DNA of 14,327 nucleotides from Candidatus Argoarchaeum ethanivorans (GCA_905067535.1 CAJHIR010000020.1:1-14327), one strand, 5' to 3'. Numbered from the stretch's first letter, positions 1-6,835 are shown. Numbers and translations: made by a program. Notes: a model not told the origin generated them from the sequence alone.

Positions 1-41
1 CAAAAGCTATCAAGCTTGATTGACAAATCAGGAGTGATGAT

Positions 42-1487
42 ATGGCTTACAACGACCTTCATGAGTTCATGACACTGCTTGAAGAGCATGGATTGTTAAA
101 AAGAGTAACTACTGAAGTAGACCCCAACCTTGAGGTTACCGAAATTCTGGATCGTCTTATGAAAAACAATGGCTCTGCCGTGCTTTTTGAAAATGTGAAA
201 GGCAGCGACATACCGATTCTCTCGAATGTGTTTGGAAGCATAGAGCGCATGTCTCTTGCTCTTGGAGTTGAAAAACTTGATGACATAGCAGATCGCATTG
301 AGAGCCTGACAAAGATCGAAGCGCCCAGGAGTTTGTGGGAAGGTATTAAGATGCTCTCGCAGTTAAAAGAACTGTCAGCTTTCCTTCCAAAGAGGGTCAA
401 GACAGGACCTTGCAAGGATGTTATACTTGGAGGAGATGAGGTAAATCTTGATAAGTTCCCAATTCTTACGTGCTGGCCAAAAGACGGCGGACCATTTATA
501 ACGCTACCGCTTGTGTTCACAAAGAACCCGCACACAGGTAAGCAGAATGTTGGAATGTATAGACTCCAGAAATTTGATTCGCGGACTACCGGGATGCACT
601 GGCAGATACACAAACACGGGGCACGAGACTACCAGGATGTTGAAAAAGATGAAAAACTGGAGGTTGCTGTCGCCATTGGTGCAGACCCGGCAGTTGTATA
701 CGCAACAACAGCCCCACTCCCGGATGGCGTTGATGAAATGGCGTTTGCGGGATTTCTGCGAAACAAAAGCGTTAAACTTGTAAAATGTGAAACTGTAGAC
801 CTGTACGTTCCAGCAGCAGCAGAAATCATACTCGAAGGATATGTAGCTCCCGGGGAACTCTCTATCGAAGGGGCTTTTGGAGACCATACAGGCTATTACT
901 CACTCGAAGACAAGTACCCGGTGTTTCACATCACCTGTATCACGCATCGAAAAAATCCGGTATATCATGCCACAATCGTGGGACGCCCCCCGATGGAAGA
1001 TGCTTATCTTGGCAAGGCGACCGAGCGTATATTCCTACCACTGCTAAAAATGCAACTGCCGGAGATTGTTGATATGAACCTTCCAGTTGAAGGAGTATTT
1101 CACAATCTTGCCATTGTATCAATCAAAAAACGATACCCTGCACAGGCAAAAAAGGTCATGCTTGCATTATGGGGGCTTGGCCAGATGATGTTCACCAAAA
1201 CCATTATTATTGTAGATCAGGACATTAATGTGCACAACTTAAAGGAAGTGTTGTGGGCAGCAACTACCAGAATCGATCCGGCAAGAGATGTTATGATAAT
1301 CCCGAATACCCCTACAGACACGCTTGATCATGCATCTGCCATGCCAAACATTGGCTCAAAAATGGGCATCGACGCTACAATAAAACGCAAAGACGAGGGA
1401 TTTACCAGGGAGTGGCCAGATGTTGTCAGTATGCGAGAAGATATAAAAAAATTAGTGGATGAAAAATGGGCTGATTATGGATTCTAA
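42..1487 (+). CDS. UbiD-family prenyl-FMN-dependent decarboxylase
   Basis: A 481-residue UbiD-family decarboxylase. The family removes a carboxylate from alpha,beta-unsaturated or aromatic acids using prenylated FMN. The cofactor-site segment lies around residues 169-197 (GMYR then a histidine-rich HWQIHKHGARDY stretch), and the Glu-containing active-site segment GELSIEGAFGDHTGYY covers 271-286. Probable catalytic residues are R174, E272 and E276. The length fits the roughly 480-residue archaeal/SCO4490-like branch. The start at ATG 42 has an SD (GGAGTGA, 31-37). Two roles are plausible: anhydromevalonate-phosphate decarboxylase of the archaeal mevalonate pathway, which most archaea need for lipids, or the decarboxylase of futalosine-type menaquinone synthesis. 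Nothing nearby decides between them; no UbiX, AcnX or mqn gene is in view. The family is certain, the substrate is not. Confidence 0.9.
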   Translation: MAYNDLHEFMTLLEEHGLLKRVTTEVDPNLEVTEILDRLMKNNGSAVLFENVKGSDIPILSNVFGSIERMSLALGVEKLDDIADRIESLTKIEAPRSLWEGIKMLSQLKELSAFLPKRVKTGPCKDVILGGDEVNLDKFPILTCWPKDGGPFITLPLVFTKNPHTGKQNVGMYRLQKFDSRTTGMHWQIHKHGARDYQDVEKDEKLEVAVAIGADPAVVYATTAPLPDGVDEMAFAGFLRNKSVKLVKCETVDLYVPAAAEIILEGYVAPGELSIEGAFGDHTGYYSLEDKYPVFHITCITHRKNPVYHATIVGRPPMEDAYLGKATERIFLPLLKMQLPEIVDMNLPVEGVFHNLAIVSIKKRYPAQAKKVMLALWGLGQMMFTKTIIIVDQDINVHNLKEVLWAATTRIDPARDVMIIPNTPTDTLDHASAMPNIGSKMGIDATIKRKDEGFTREWPDVVSMREDIKKLVDEKWADYGF

Positions 1488-1550
1488 TCTGAACCATGAG
1501 GATTGGGTGCAAGAGTTATAAAGTAATATGTGGTCATTTGGGATATCTGC

Positions 1551-1982
1551 ATGTTGAGAGAAGATAATAGGGCTAAGACCAATAAGAGTGAGATTGTTGA
1601 AGTGAAAGTCAGTAAGGTTATTGAGTTGATAAAAACTTTCACTTTCGTGGATAGCGTCCTGCTTTTTGGATCGAGGGTAAAAGGAAAATACTGGCGGGAT
1701 ATTGATATTTGTATCGTTCCATTAAGAGAGCTTGGCTTAAAAGAGCGATTGACACTTGAGTCTATTATGCCTTCTGGTGTAGATATTTCAATATTTTTTG
1801 AATTACCGCTACATATAAGAAAGAAAATTTTCGAGGAGGGAAAGGTGCTTTACTCAAAGGATATGTATCGTTTATTGACCATTGAGAAAGAGACAGATTT
1901 AGAATATTCCAAATACAAGAAACACAGGGAATACTACAACAAGACAGTACGAGAACGTATGCGAAAGATGCAGGCTGGTTAA
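1551..1982 (+). CDS. mntA: MNT-type nucleotidyltransferase, antitoxin of a HEPN/MNT pair
   Basis: A minimal nucleotidyltransferase of the polymerase-beta superfamily. In characterised HepT-MntA pairs this protein neutralises the HEPN RNase by adenylylating a tyrosine in the RX4HXY motif. Counting from ATG 1551, the GS motif is at residues 40-41, the metal-binding DxD at 50-52 and a third Asp at about 78 (VDIS). The tail is charged (KKHREYYNKTVRERMRKM). The usual spacing is GSX9-10DXD; here it is GSX8DXD, so the loop is about two residues short. An in-frame GTG at 1530 could add seven residues, but TTATAAA at 1517-1523 is a likely TATA box, which favours 1551 and a nearly leaderless transcript. 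The stop is 2 nt before the HEPN gene, so the pair is surely co-transcribed. Confidence 0.85.
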   Translation: MLREDNRAKTNKSEIVEVKVSKVIELIKTFTFVDSVLLFGSRVKGKYWRDIDICIVPLRELGLKERLTLESIMPSGVDISIFFELPLHIRKKIFEEGKVLYSKDMYRLLTIEKETDLEYSKYKKHREYYNKTVRERMRKMQAG

Positions 1983-1984
1983 AC

Positions 1985-2398
1985 ATGGATATTGAGAGGA
2001 TAAAAGACAAGTTGAGTGAACTCAGTGTGTATATCGTGGAGCTTAATGAAGATATTCCGGATGAGGAGGGTGAGTATCTTGGAGAACGTCTGAGGAAGCG
2101 GGCATGTGAGAGGACATTTCAACTTGCATGCGAGAATGTTCTGGATATATGCAATCTAATAATTGCAGGGAAAGGGTTTGGGCTGCCAAAGGACAACAGG
2201 GATGCGCTCAGGAAGATTGCTGACAATAAAATAATTCCAAAGAAGCTTAAAGCCCGGCTTGAAGACATGGTGAGCTTCAGGAATCTCCTTATCCACAGAT
2301 ATGGAAAGGTTGATGATTCAAAGGTGTACTATTACCTGAAAGAAGAGATAGGTGATCTGTATGAGTTTACAGAGGTGATCAATAAACTAATTGAATAA
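1985..2398 (+). CDS. hepT: HepT-like HEPN RNase toxin (DUF86)
   Basis: A 137-residue all-alpha HEPN-domain protein of the HepT/DUF86 family. Members cut RNA when not restrained by the partner nucleotidyltransferase. The catalytic RX4HXY motif is complete: R99, N100, H104, Y106 (RNLLIHRY). Y106 is the position adenylylated in studied pairs. The upstream helix ERTFQLACENVLDICNLII (43-61) is typical of the family. The gene starts 2 nt after the MNT gene; in well-studied pairs the toxin often comes first, so the order is reversed here. Its TAA (2396-2398) overlaps an ATG at 2398, but that ORF is not an intact gene. Toxin and antitoxin both look full length, so the module is probably functional unless the MNT loop change matters. 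Confidence 0.88.
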   Translation: MDIERIKDKLSELSVYIVELNEDIPDEEGEYLGERLRKRACERTFQLACENVLDICNLIIAGKGFGLPKDNRDALRKIADNKIIPKKLKARLEDMVSFRNLLIHRYGKVDDSKVYYYLKEEIGDLYEFTEVINKLIE

Positions 2399-2433
2399 TG
2401 ATTGGAGGATTAAAATATGAGAATAGAGGTGAA

Positions 2434-2785
2434 ATGAGAATACTGATTATTGTGGGCGTACTGCTCATAATTCTTGCAGGTACATGTGCTGCTGCAAGCC
2501 TTTCGAATTCAGAGAGCGGAACATGGAAATACCAGCTGGAGGTCCCGATTTGTGAGAACTCTGGCGAGACGCTCCGTGATTATCAGGTGCTGGTGGAGTT
2601 ATCTGGAAGTGACTTTCCGGAAGAGGCACAGCCGGATGGCGATGATATCAGATTCACGGATGCGGGTGGGCGCAGACCAGACGGCAGGCACATCCGAACC
2701 AGCAGGGTATAGTACGCCCGGATTTGTTGCGATGGTTGCGGTTATCGGATTATTATTGGTATATCTACAGAGGAAAAGAAGATGA
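2434..2785 (+). pseudogene. Broken secreted protein: signal peptide, DUF2341-like start, PGF-CTERM-like tail
   Basis: The remains of a cell-surface protein. From ATG 2434 (SD-like GAGGTG just upstream) comes MR, then a hydrophobic core (ILIIVGVLLIILAGTCAAA), a standard signal peptide. Next is the opening of a DUF2341-like domain: W-KYQLEVPICENSG, then DYQVLVELSGSDF and DDIRFTDAGG. Reading then breaks and this frame stops at 2712. The frame one base on carries TAGTSEPAGYSTPGF, a hydrophobic stretch (VAMVAVIGLLLVYL) and a basic end (QRKRR), stopping at 2785. That tail has the PGF + transmembrane + Arg/Lys layout of archaeosortase substrates. The simplest reading is that the middle of a longer surface protein was deleted, with the two ends joined out of frame near 2650-2680. 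It lies close behind the toxin-antitoxin pair. Confidence 0.65.
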
Positions 2786-2842
2786 AAAAAATTGTATTTT
2801 ACAACCATGAAAAAAATAAGGGACAAAACAGAAAAAAGAATA

Positions 2843-2901
2843 AGGAGGTGTGCGCAATTTTCCAGAGTCCCCTCGGATGTAACATCTTTTGCGCGATGTA
2901 G
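2843..2901 (+). promoter_or_regulatory. ribC leader: distant perfect SD, inverted repeats, two ATG-stop elements
   Basis: AGGAGGTG at 2843-2850 is a full match to the usual archaeal 16S 3' end, yet ribC starts at 2902 with no SD directly before it. Between them lie a long-range inverted repeat (GCGCAA 2852-2857 with TTGCGC 2889-2894, plus a T-G wobble pair outside) and a small hairpin (GATG-TAA-CATC, 2876-2886). If the outer stem forms, the SD is brought to 6 nt from the ribC ATG, a normal spacing. ATGTAA (2877-2882) and ATGTAG (2896-2901) are start-stop pairs, the second abutting the ribC ATG. All of this is read directly; a regulatory role is inferred. Confidence 0.4.
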
Positions 2902-3363
<462 letters not shown>

Positions 3364-3382
3364 ACTGGCACTGTACACATCT

Positions 3383-4153
3383 TCAATCTTGATCCCCAGG
3401 CATCTCAAGTGCACCGAAGAACAGGCATTCATGTCTTGGTATTGTCGGTATGTGATAGCTGCCTCTTGTTACGGTGACGCCTCTTGCAATAACTACTGGT
3501 ATGCTTTCATCTGCTTCGCCCATCAATAGTTGTGCTGCACTTGCAAGGTTATCAGCTATTGCTTTTCGCGTGATTGCGAGTCGTTTACCGTATAGATCAG
3601 AGCTTCCTCGTGCATCTTCTACTGGTTCTATGCCGCTGCATGCTATTGCTATTCCAACTGTGCCGAGTCGCAGGGGTTGTGTGCGGCTGTCGCTTATGAT
3701 TACCGCGAGTTGGCAGTGGTAGTGTTGTTGTAGTGCGTGTTGTATCTGCTGTGCGCTTGCCTGTGGATCTCCTGGCAAGAGTGTAACGTGGTTTTCTGGT
3801 GCGTTGGATGCATCGATACCTGCATTTGGTGAAAGCATGCCTTTTGTTATTGTAAGCACTACGCCATCCACACCTCCAAGGATTTCATCAGCTTCTTCTA
3901 TTATGAGTTGTGTTTCACGTGGGTCTACCTCATATTTTTTTCCTATTGTGATTGCTTTTTGGGTAGGCGTTATGCTGTCAAGGTTTATGACCCGACCCTC
4001 TGTTGTGGCTACTGCTGATTCTGCGATTATTACTATGTCATGGTTTTGTGGTGTGATATTTTGTTTTTGCAGGGACCTGATTATGACATCTGTAATGTTA
4101 TCTTTTGGGGTTATAAGTGGTGTTTTTACTGGTATGAGGGTTACTTGTTTCAT
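3383..4153 (-). CDS. cofE: Coenzyme F420-0:L-glutamate ligase
   Basis: CofE adds the first one or two glutamates to F420-0 with GTP, a late step in making the hydride carrier F420. It has 256 residues, the usual size for the archaeal stand-alone enzyme without the bacterial FbiB extension. Recognisable motifs are KGMLSPNAGIDASN (104-117) and SDSRTQPLRLGTVGIAI (154-170), the latter carrying the metal- and nucleotide-binding Asp/Ser residues, followed by GSSDLYGK (183-190). It lies downstream of thiC on the same strand across a 129-nt gap with three hairpins, the last of which ends 13 nt before this ATG. No clear SD is visible. It may be co-transcribed with thiC or have its own promoter; the sequence does not settle this. 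Confidence 0.95.
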   Translation of the reverse strand: MKQVTLIPVKTPLITPKDNITDVIIRSLQKQNITPQNHDIVIIAESAVATTEGRVINLDSITPTQKAITIGKKYEVDPRETQLIIEEADEILGGVDGVVLTITKGMLSPNAGIDASNAPENHVTLLPGDPQASAQQIQHALQQHYHCQLAVIISDSRTQPLRLGTVGIAIACSGIEPVEDARGSSDLYGKRLAITRKAIADNLASAAQLLMGEADESIPVVIARGVTVTRGSYHIPTIPRHECLFFGALEMPGDQD

Positions 4154-4166
4154 GCTTGTTCACGCA

Positions 4167-4189
4167 CCGCACAACTTCTCGTTGTGCGG
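4167..4189. repeat. Hairpin H1, thiC-cofE gap
   Basis: A perfect 9-bp inverted repeat, CCGCACAAC-N5-GTTGTGCGG. In the transcript from the minus strand it would fold 13 nt before the cofE start. It shares the GCACAAC/GTTGTGC core with H2 and with the hairpin in the cbiT/cbiL junction. Confidence 0.85.
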
Positions 4190-4203
4190 AAATATAATAG
4201 CAA

Positions 4204-4224
4204 CTGCACAACTTCGTTGTGCAG
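4204..4224. repeat. Hairpin H2, same 21-mer as in the cbiT/cbiL junction
   Basis: A perfect 9-bp stem with a 3-nt loop, CTGCACAAC-TTC-GTTGTGCAG. Its reverse complement occurs, identical over all 21 nt, at 10641-10661. The sequence is not fully palindromic, since the loop differs, so orientation can be assigned. Confidence 0.9.
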
Positions 4225-4250
4225 AAAATAACTGTTGATTTGAGTAGGCT

Positions 4251-4271
4251 CTCGATTGCGCAGCAATCGAG
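4251..4271. repeat. Hairpin H3, just after the thiC stop
   Basis: A perfect 9-bp stem with a 3-nt loop, CTCGATTGC-GCA-GCAATCGAG, 11 nt downstream of the thiC stop on the minus strand. It has the same architecture as H2 (9-bp stem, 3-nt loop) but an unrelated stem. No T-run follows on the minus strand, so it does not look like a classical terminator. Confidence 0.85.
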
Positions 4272-4282
4272 TGCGTTGGCAA

Positions 4283-5545
4283 TCAGGGGTTACAATCAAG
4301 ATTGTTGCGTGTCTGTTCAAGGTAGTTTTTCATTGTTTTTACGGCGCAGTACTTTCCGCACATCGTGCATTTTCCATCTCTGGGACACAGTTGTCGTGGC
4401 TTCAGCGGTTCAATGGCATAACAGAGTTGTCGTTCCCAGTCAAGCTGGCTTCGATGGATTGCGAGCTGTTTATCACTATCTGATGGACTGTACTTAATAC
4501 TGTCTCCTATATGGGCTGCTATTTTGAAGGCTATAAGTCCTTCTTTTATGTGTTCCACATCTGGCAAGCACAGGTGTTCTGCTGGTGTAATCATGCAGAG
4601 GTAATCCGCTCCTGCCCCGCTTGCCATGGCTGCACCGATGCTTGCTGCTATATGGTCGTAGCCGATTGCTATATCTGTGGGAAGTGGTCCTGATACGAAC
4701 AGTGGGCGGTTTGCTATTTGTTTTTGATATCTGACATGTTTTGTTATAAGGGCAGGTGCCATGTGCCCGCCCATCCCCTCGATTATTACCTGTACACAGG
4801 AGTCATTAGCTCTTTTGGCAAGTGCTGCATTAAGTTCTATTTCCTGTTTCTGTATCTCGTCGGGTGTGTCGTAGACGCAGCCACTCCGCAGTGTGTTCCC
4901 AAGTGATAGTACAACGTCTTTTTCTTTTAGTATCTGGAGTATTTCATCGAAGTGTTCAAGGTACGGGTTGGTCGTGTTGTTTTTTATCATATAGAGGCTT
5001 GTGAAGCTTCCGCCTTTTGAGACCATTGCAAATACACGGTTGCTTGTTTTTAGTTGCCGGAGCAGTTGTGGTGTGATAAAATGGAGTACTATTGAGCTTA
5101 TACCTTCTTTCACCTGTTCTTCGATTTGTGCCAGAAGATCGCATGCTGTGAGATTGTTCAAGCTGTGCTCTGCTACGCACTGGTATATTGGTACTGTAGT
5201 AAGCGGCACACTGGTGTTGCTCTGTATCTGCCTGCGTATCCCGGTTATGTCCCCACCCATCGAAAGATCTGTTATAGTATCTGCCCCGTAGACTTCTGCA
5301 ACTCTTGCCTTTTCAACTTCTTTCTCCTTGTGTATGGATGCACTGGATGTGCCAATATTGACATTGATCTTTGTCGTAAGTCTGCAACCAATTCCACACA
5401 AGTGGTTGCTGCGAGCCATAATCACGGTTTTTCCTTCTGCAATGTTATCTTTCAGTACTTCAGGGTCAACATTCTCTGTTTTTGCTATTTTCTTCATCCT
5501 GGATGTGACAGTACCATCTTTTGCATATTCTATCTGTGTTTTCAA
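4283..5545 (-). CDS. thiC: ThiC-family radical SAM enzyme (HMP-P synthase or paralog)
   Basis: A short-form ThiC of 420 residues lacking the N-terminal domain of the long bacterial enzyme. ThiC rearranges aminoimidazole ribotide into the thiamin pyrimidine HMP-P; its paralog BzaF makes 5-hydroxybenzimidazole, a cobamide lower ligand, from the same substrate. Visible landmarks: TKINVNIGTSS (58-68), ADTITDLSMGGDI, TTVPIYQ, a Gly/His-rich EGMGGHMAP, and the C-terminal cluster motif C393-x2-C396-x3-C400. Long bacterial ThiC has Cx2Cx4C, so the loop here is one residue shorter. ATG 5545 fits the family N-terminus (TQIEYAKDGTVTSRMKKIA). The product is probably HMP-P, but corrin genes in the same window and a possible cobamide-dependent lifestyle keep a BzaF-like role open. 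Confidence 0.88.
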   Translation of the reverse strand: MKTQIEYAKDGTVTSRMKKIAKTENVDPEVLKDNIAEGKTVIMARSNHLCGIGCRLTTKINVNIGTSSASIHKEKEVEKARVAEVYGADTITDLSMGGDITGIRRQIQSNTSVPLTTVPIYQCVAEHSLNNLTACDLLAQIEEQVKEGISSIVLHFITPQLLRQLKTSNRVFAMVSKGGSFTSLYMIKNNTTNPYLEHFDEILQILKEKDVVLSLGNTLRSGCVYDTPDEIQKQEIELNAALAKRANDSCVQVIIEGMGGHMAPALITKHVRYQKQIANRPLFVSGPLPTDIAIGYDHIAASIGAAMASGAGADYLCMITPAEHLCLPDVEHIKEGLIAFKIAAHIGDSIKYSPSDSDKQLAIHRSQLDWERQLCYAIEPLKPRQLCPRDGKCTMCGKYCAVKTMKNYLEQTRNNLDCNP

Positions 5546-5586
5546 GGCAGAGACACCAGATAACTTCTAACACTAATAAACTTCTC

Positions 5587-5596
5587 GTATTTATAC
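5587..5596 (-). promoter_or_regulatory. Probable TATA box of thiC
   Basis: The minus strand reads GTATAAATAC, a good archaeal TATA box, 42-51 nt upstream of the thiC ATG. Transcription would start near 5565, leaving a leader of about 20 nt, too short for a TPP riboswitch. Confidence 0.5.
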
Positions 5597-5886
5597 AGGA
5601 CATGCACGCACATCCAGCCCAACTGATGCCCCGGATCTGAGCAGAACGAAACCAGGAGGTTCTTCACTTGATAGCCCGGTTACGCAGGAAAAAAATTGGG
5701 AAAAGGTTAAATATCAACAACATCAGTTAGATTGTAATAATAATCAATCCGGTAAATGCCTACGTTGTTTGCGTTCACTGGCAGTATATGAAAGTTTATA
5801 TTTTCCTATACATTTAAAAACAGAGAAAATATTAACATCCACAGTTTAATATTACTCTAATTTGATTATATTTCAGAGGAAGTTTC
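5597..5886. other. Gene-free divergent spacer between thiC and the PRC-barrel gene
   Basis: Nothing longer than a dozen codons with a credible start is present, and I find no tRNA or riboswitch. The half near thiC is G+C-rich (5600-5690), with a small AACC-AGGA-GGTT stem at about 5650-5661. The half near the PRC-barrel gene is A+T-rich and holds candidate promoter elements (TTTATATTTT near 5796-5805, TTTAATATTA near 5845-5854). A non-coding RNA in the G+C-rich half cannot be excluded. Confidence 0.4.
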
Positions 5887-6159
5887 ATGCGTGCAGAAAT
5901 CTCTACTCTACTTGGATTAGATATCTACTCAGATAAAGGCCTGTATATCGGCAAAGTTGGTGATGTTGAGCTTGACCTGAATGAGCAAAAAATCATTGGG
6001 ATTGCAGCCAGAAAGCTAAATCCCAATCTGTTTGACCAGCAGGGCGTAATCCTTCCATTTAGATGGGTAGTTGCTATTGGAGATATCATACTGATACGAC
6101 AAGTAGCAAAACACTTCAAAAAACCAGCAAAGAAAAAAAACAAAGACGAAGAGACATAG
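5887..6159 (+). CDS. Small PRC-barrel domain protein
   Basis: A 90-residue protein consisting of one PRC-barrel domain: an N-terminal EISTLLGLDIYSDKGLYIGKV, a beta-rich middle (VGDVELDLNEQKIIGIAARK), then LPFRWVVAIGDIILI and a Lys-rich tail (HFKKPAKKKNKDEET). Methanogen genomes carry several such proteins, which resemble the RNA- and ribosome-associated barrel of RimM and the subunit-H domain of photosynthetic reaction centres; their function is not established. The basic tail would suit nucleic-acid binding, but that is inference. SD AGAGGAA (about 5875-5881) supports ATG 5887. It stands alone, with a hairpin 26 nt after its stop. Confidence 0.85.
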   Translation: MRAEISTLLGLDIYSDKGLYIGKVGDVELDLNEQKIIGIAARKLNPNLFDQQGVILPFRWVVAIGDIILIRQVAKHFKKPAKKKNKDEET

Positions 6160-6185
6160 CCGTAAAATCTTCCAGTAAATGCTCA

Positions 6186-6200
6186 CCACTTTAAAAGTGG
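6186..6200. terminator. Hairpin after the PRC-barrel gene
   Basis: CCACTT-TAA-AAGTGG, a perfect 6-bp stem (7 bp if the loop closes to one base), 26 nt after the stop. There is no T-run behind it, so termination is only a guess. Confidence 0.3.
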
Positions 6201-6425
6201 GGATTGGCAATTCATTCAACAGTTGGATGTGATCAGGGGCTGTCACATCACATGGTGTTGCAGTTGAAACGCTGGAATATCTCTTATATTTAAACCTGGG
6301 AGCAGCTCCCGCGAGACTCGAATCAACAACAACTTCAAAACAGTGTTAACCACCTGAGTTACTGGACAATCTCGAAGTGGACTATCAATTATAATAATTA
6401 CCACAAAGCTATTGAAATAGTAATG
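6201..6425. other. Gene-free spacer upstream of glnK
   Basis: No credible ORF. It contains two further inverted repeats: GATGTGA (6226-6232) with TCACATC (6243-6249), where a shifted pairing ATGTGAT/ATCACAT is equally possible, and GGGAG-CAG-CTCCC (about 6299-6311). No tRNA T-arm or riboswitch core is seen. Confidence 0.4.
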
Positions 6426-6463
6426 TTTATATGTAGTTAACAGGTAATCACCCTCCGATAACC
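6426..6463 (+). promoter_or_regulatory. glnK promoter with inverted-repeat operator candidate
   Basis: TTTATATG (6426-6433) is a probable TATA box, placing the transcript start near 6455, a few bases before the glnK ATG at 6465. An imperfect inverted repeat, GGTAATC (6443-6449) with GATAACC (6457-6463), 6 of 7 positions paired, covers that start. A repressor bound there would block initiation. Methanogen glnK-amtB operons are commonly controlled by NrpR at a spaced palindrome; the match to a known NrpR site is not exact. Confidence 0.45.
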
Positions 6464-6464
6464 C

Positions 6465-6812
6465 ATGAAATATGTTATAGCAATCATACGACCTGAACGG
6501 CTGGATTCGGTCACGAGGGAGCTTCAGAAGGTTGAGGTGAACCGATTGACGGTATCGCCAGTATCGGGATATGGCGCTCAGAAAGGGTATTTAGAGGTAT
6601 ACCGGGCATTTGAACGCGAAGTAAACCTTCTCGAAAAGATTAAGCTCGAAATAGCGGTAAACGATAATTTTCTTGCACCAACAATCGAAGCTATCCAGAA
6701 AGGAGCAAAGACAAATGAAAAAGGCGAGATCGGTGACGGCAAGATATTTGTCCTACCTATCGAGGATGTCATAAGGATCAGTACCAGCGAGGTCGGTTCT
6801 GATGCGATCTGA
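6465..6812 (+). CDS. glnK: P-II nitrogen regulatory protein
   Basis: A P-II signal protein of 115 residues that senses 2-oxoglutarate and ATP/ADP and plugs the AmtB channel when nitrogen is plentiful. Fold landmarks are MKYVIAIIRPERLD (1-14), the T-loop (about 37-55, SGYGAQKGYLEVYR), KIKLEIAV, the B-loop with GEIGDGKIFV (87-96) and the C-terminal VIRIST. Compared with E. coli GlnK numbering, Tyr46, Arg47 and Lys58 are kept, but position 51, the uridylylation tyrosine, is Arg. The B-loop has three extra residues (NEK, 84-86) before the GxGDGK part. The gene is 23 nt upstream of amtB, the standard pairing. Loss of Tyr51 means no uridylylation at that site; archaea generally lack GlnD anyway. 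Confidence 0.95.
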   Translation: MKYVIAIIRPERLDSVTRELQKVEVNRLTVSPVSGYGAQKGYLEVYRAFEREVNLLEKIKLEIAVNDNFLAPTIEAIQKGAKTNEKGEIGDGKIFVLPIEDVIRISTSEVGSDAI

Positions 6813-6835
6813 TGAGTGGATAGGGAGGTAGAAAA

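Noticed and set aside
59..613. 184-codon ORF on the minus strand
   Set aside because: Lies entirely opposite the strongly conserved UbiD-family gene; its translation has no family features and no SD.
504..887. Overlapping ORFs on both strands inside the UbiD gene
   Set aside because: Compositional shadows of the real coding frame; low-complexity Ser/Phe/Cys-rich translations.
2848..2901. 17-codon GTG leader peptide in frame ahead of ribC
   Set aside because: The GTG overlaps the SD itself, leaving no spacing, so translation from it is unlikely.
3804..4238. 144-codon plus-strand ORF opposite cofE that runs into hairpins H1 and H2
   Set aside because: Antisense to the conserved CofE frame; its end is read from the hairpins and no promoter or SD supports it.
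4167..4271. CRISPR array reading of the repeated hairpins
   Set aside because: Repeats are only 21-23 nt, H3 differs in sequence, spacing is irregular and the fourth copy is 6.4 kb away.
5546..5600. TPP riboswitch upstream of thiC
   Set aside because: The probable TATA box is only about 42-51 nt from the start codon and no CTGAGA/ACCTGA-type core is present.
5620..5645. Box C/D-like CTGATGC and CTGA strings (possible sRNA)
   Set aside because: Spacing is too short, the box C match is poor, and no second C'/D' pair or terminal stem is seen.
6300..6330. tRNA-like GACTCGAATC string near 6315-6324 (also GAGACTCGAAT at 9560-9570)
   Set aside because: No acceptor, anticodon or D arm can be built around either copy; the shared 11-mer may be chance.
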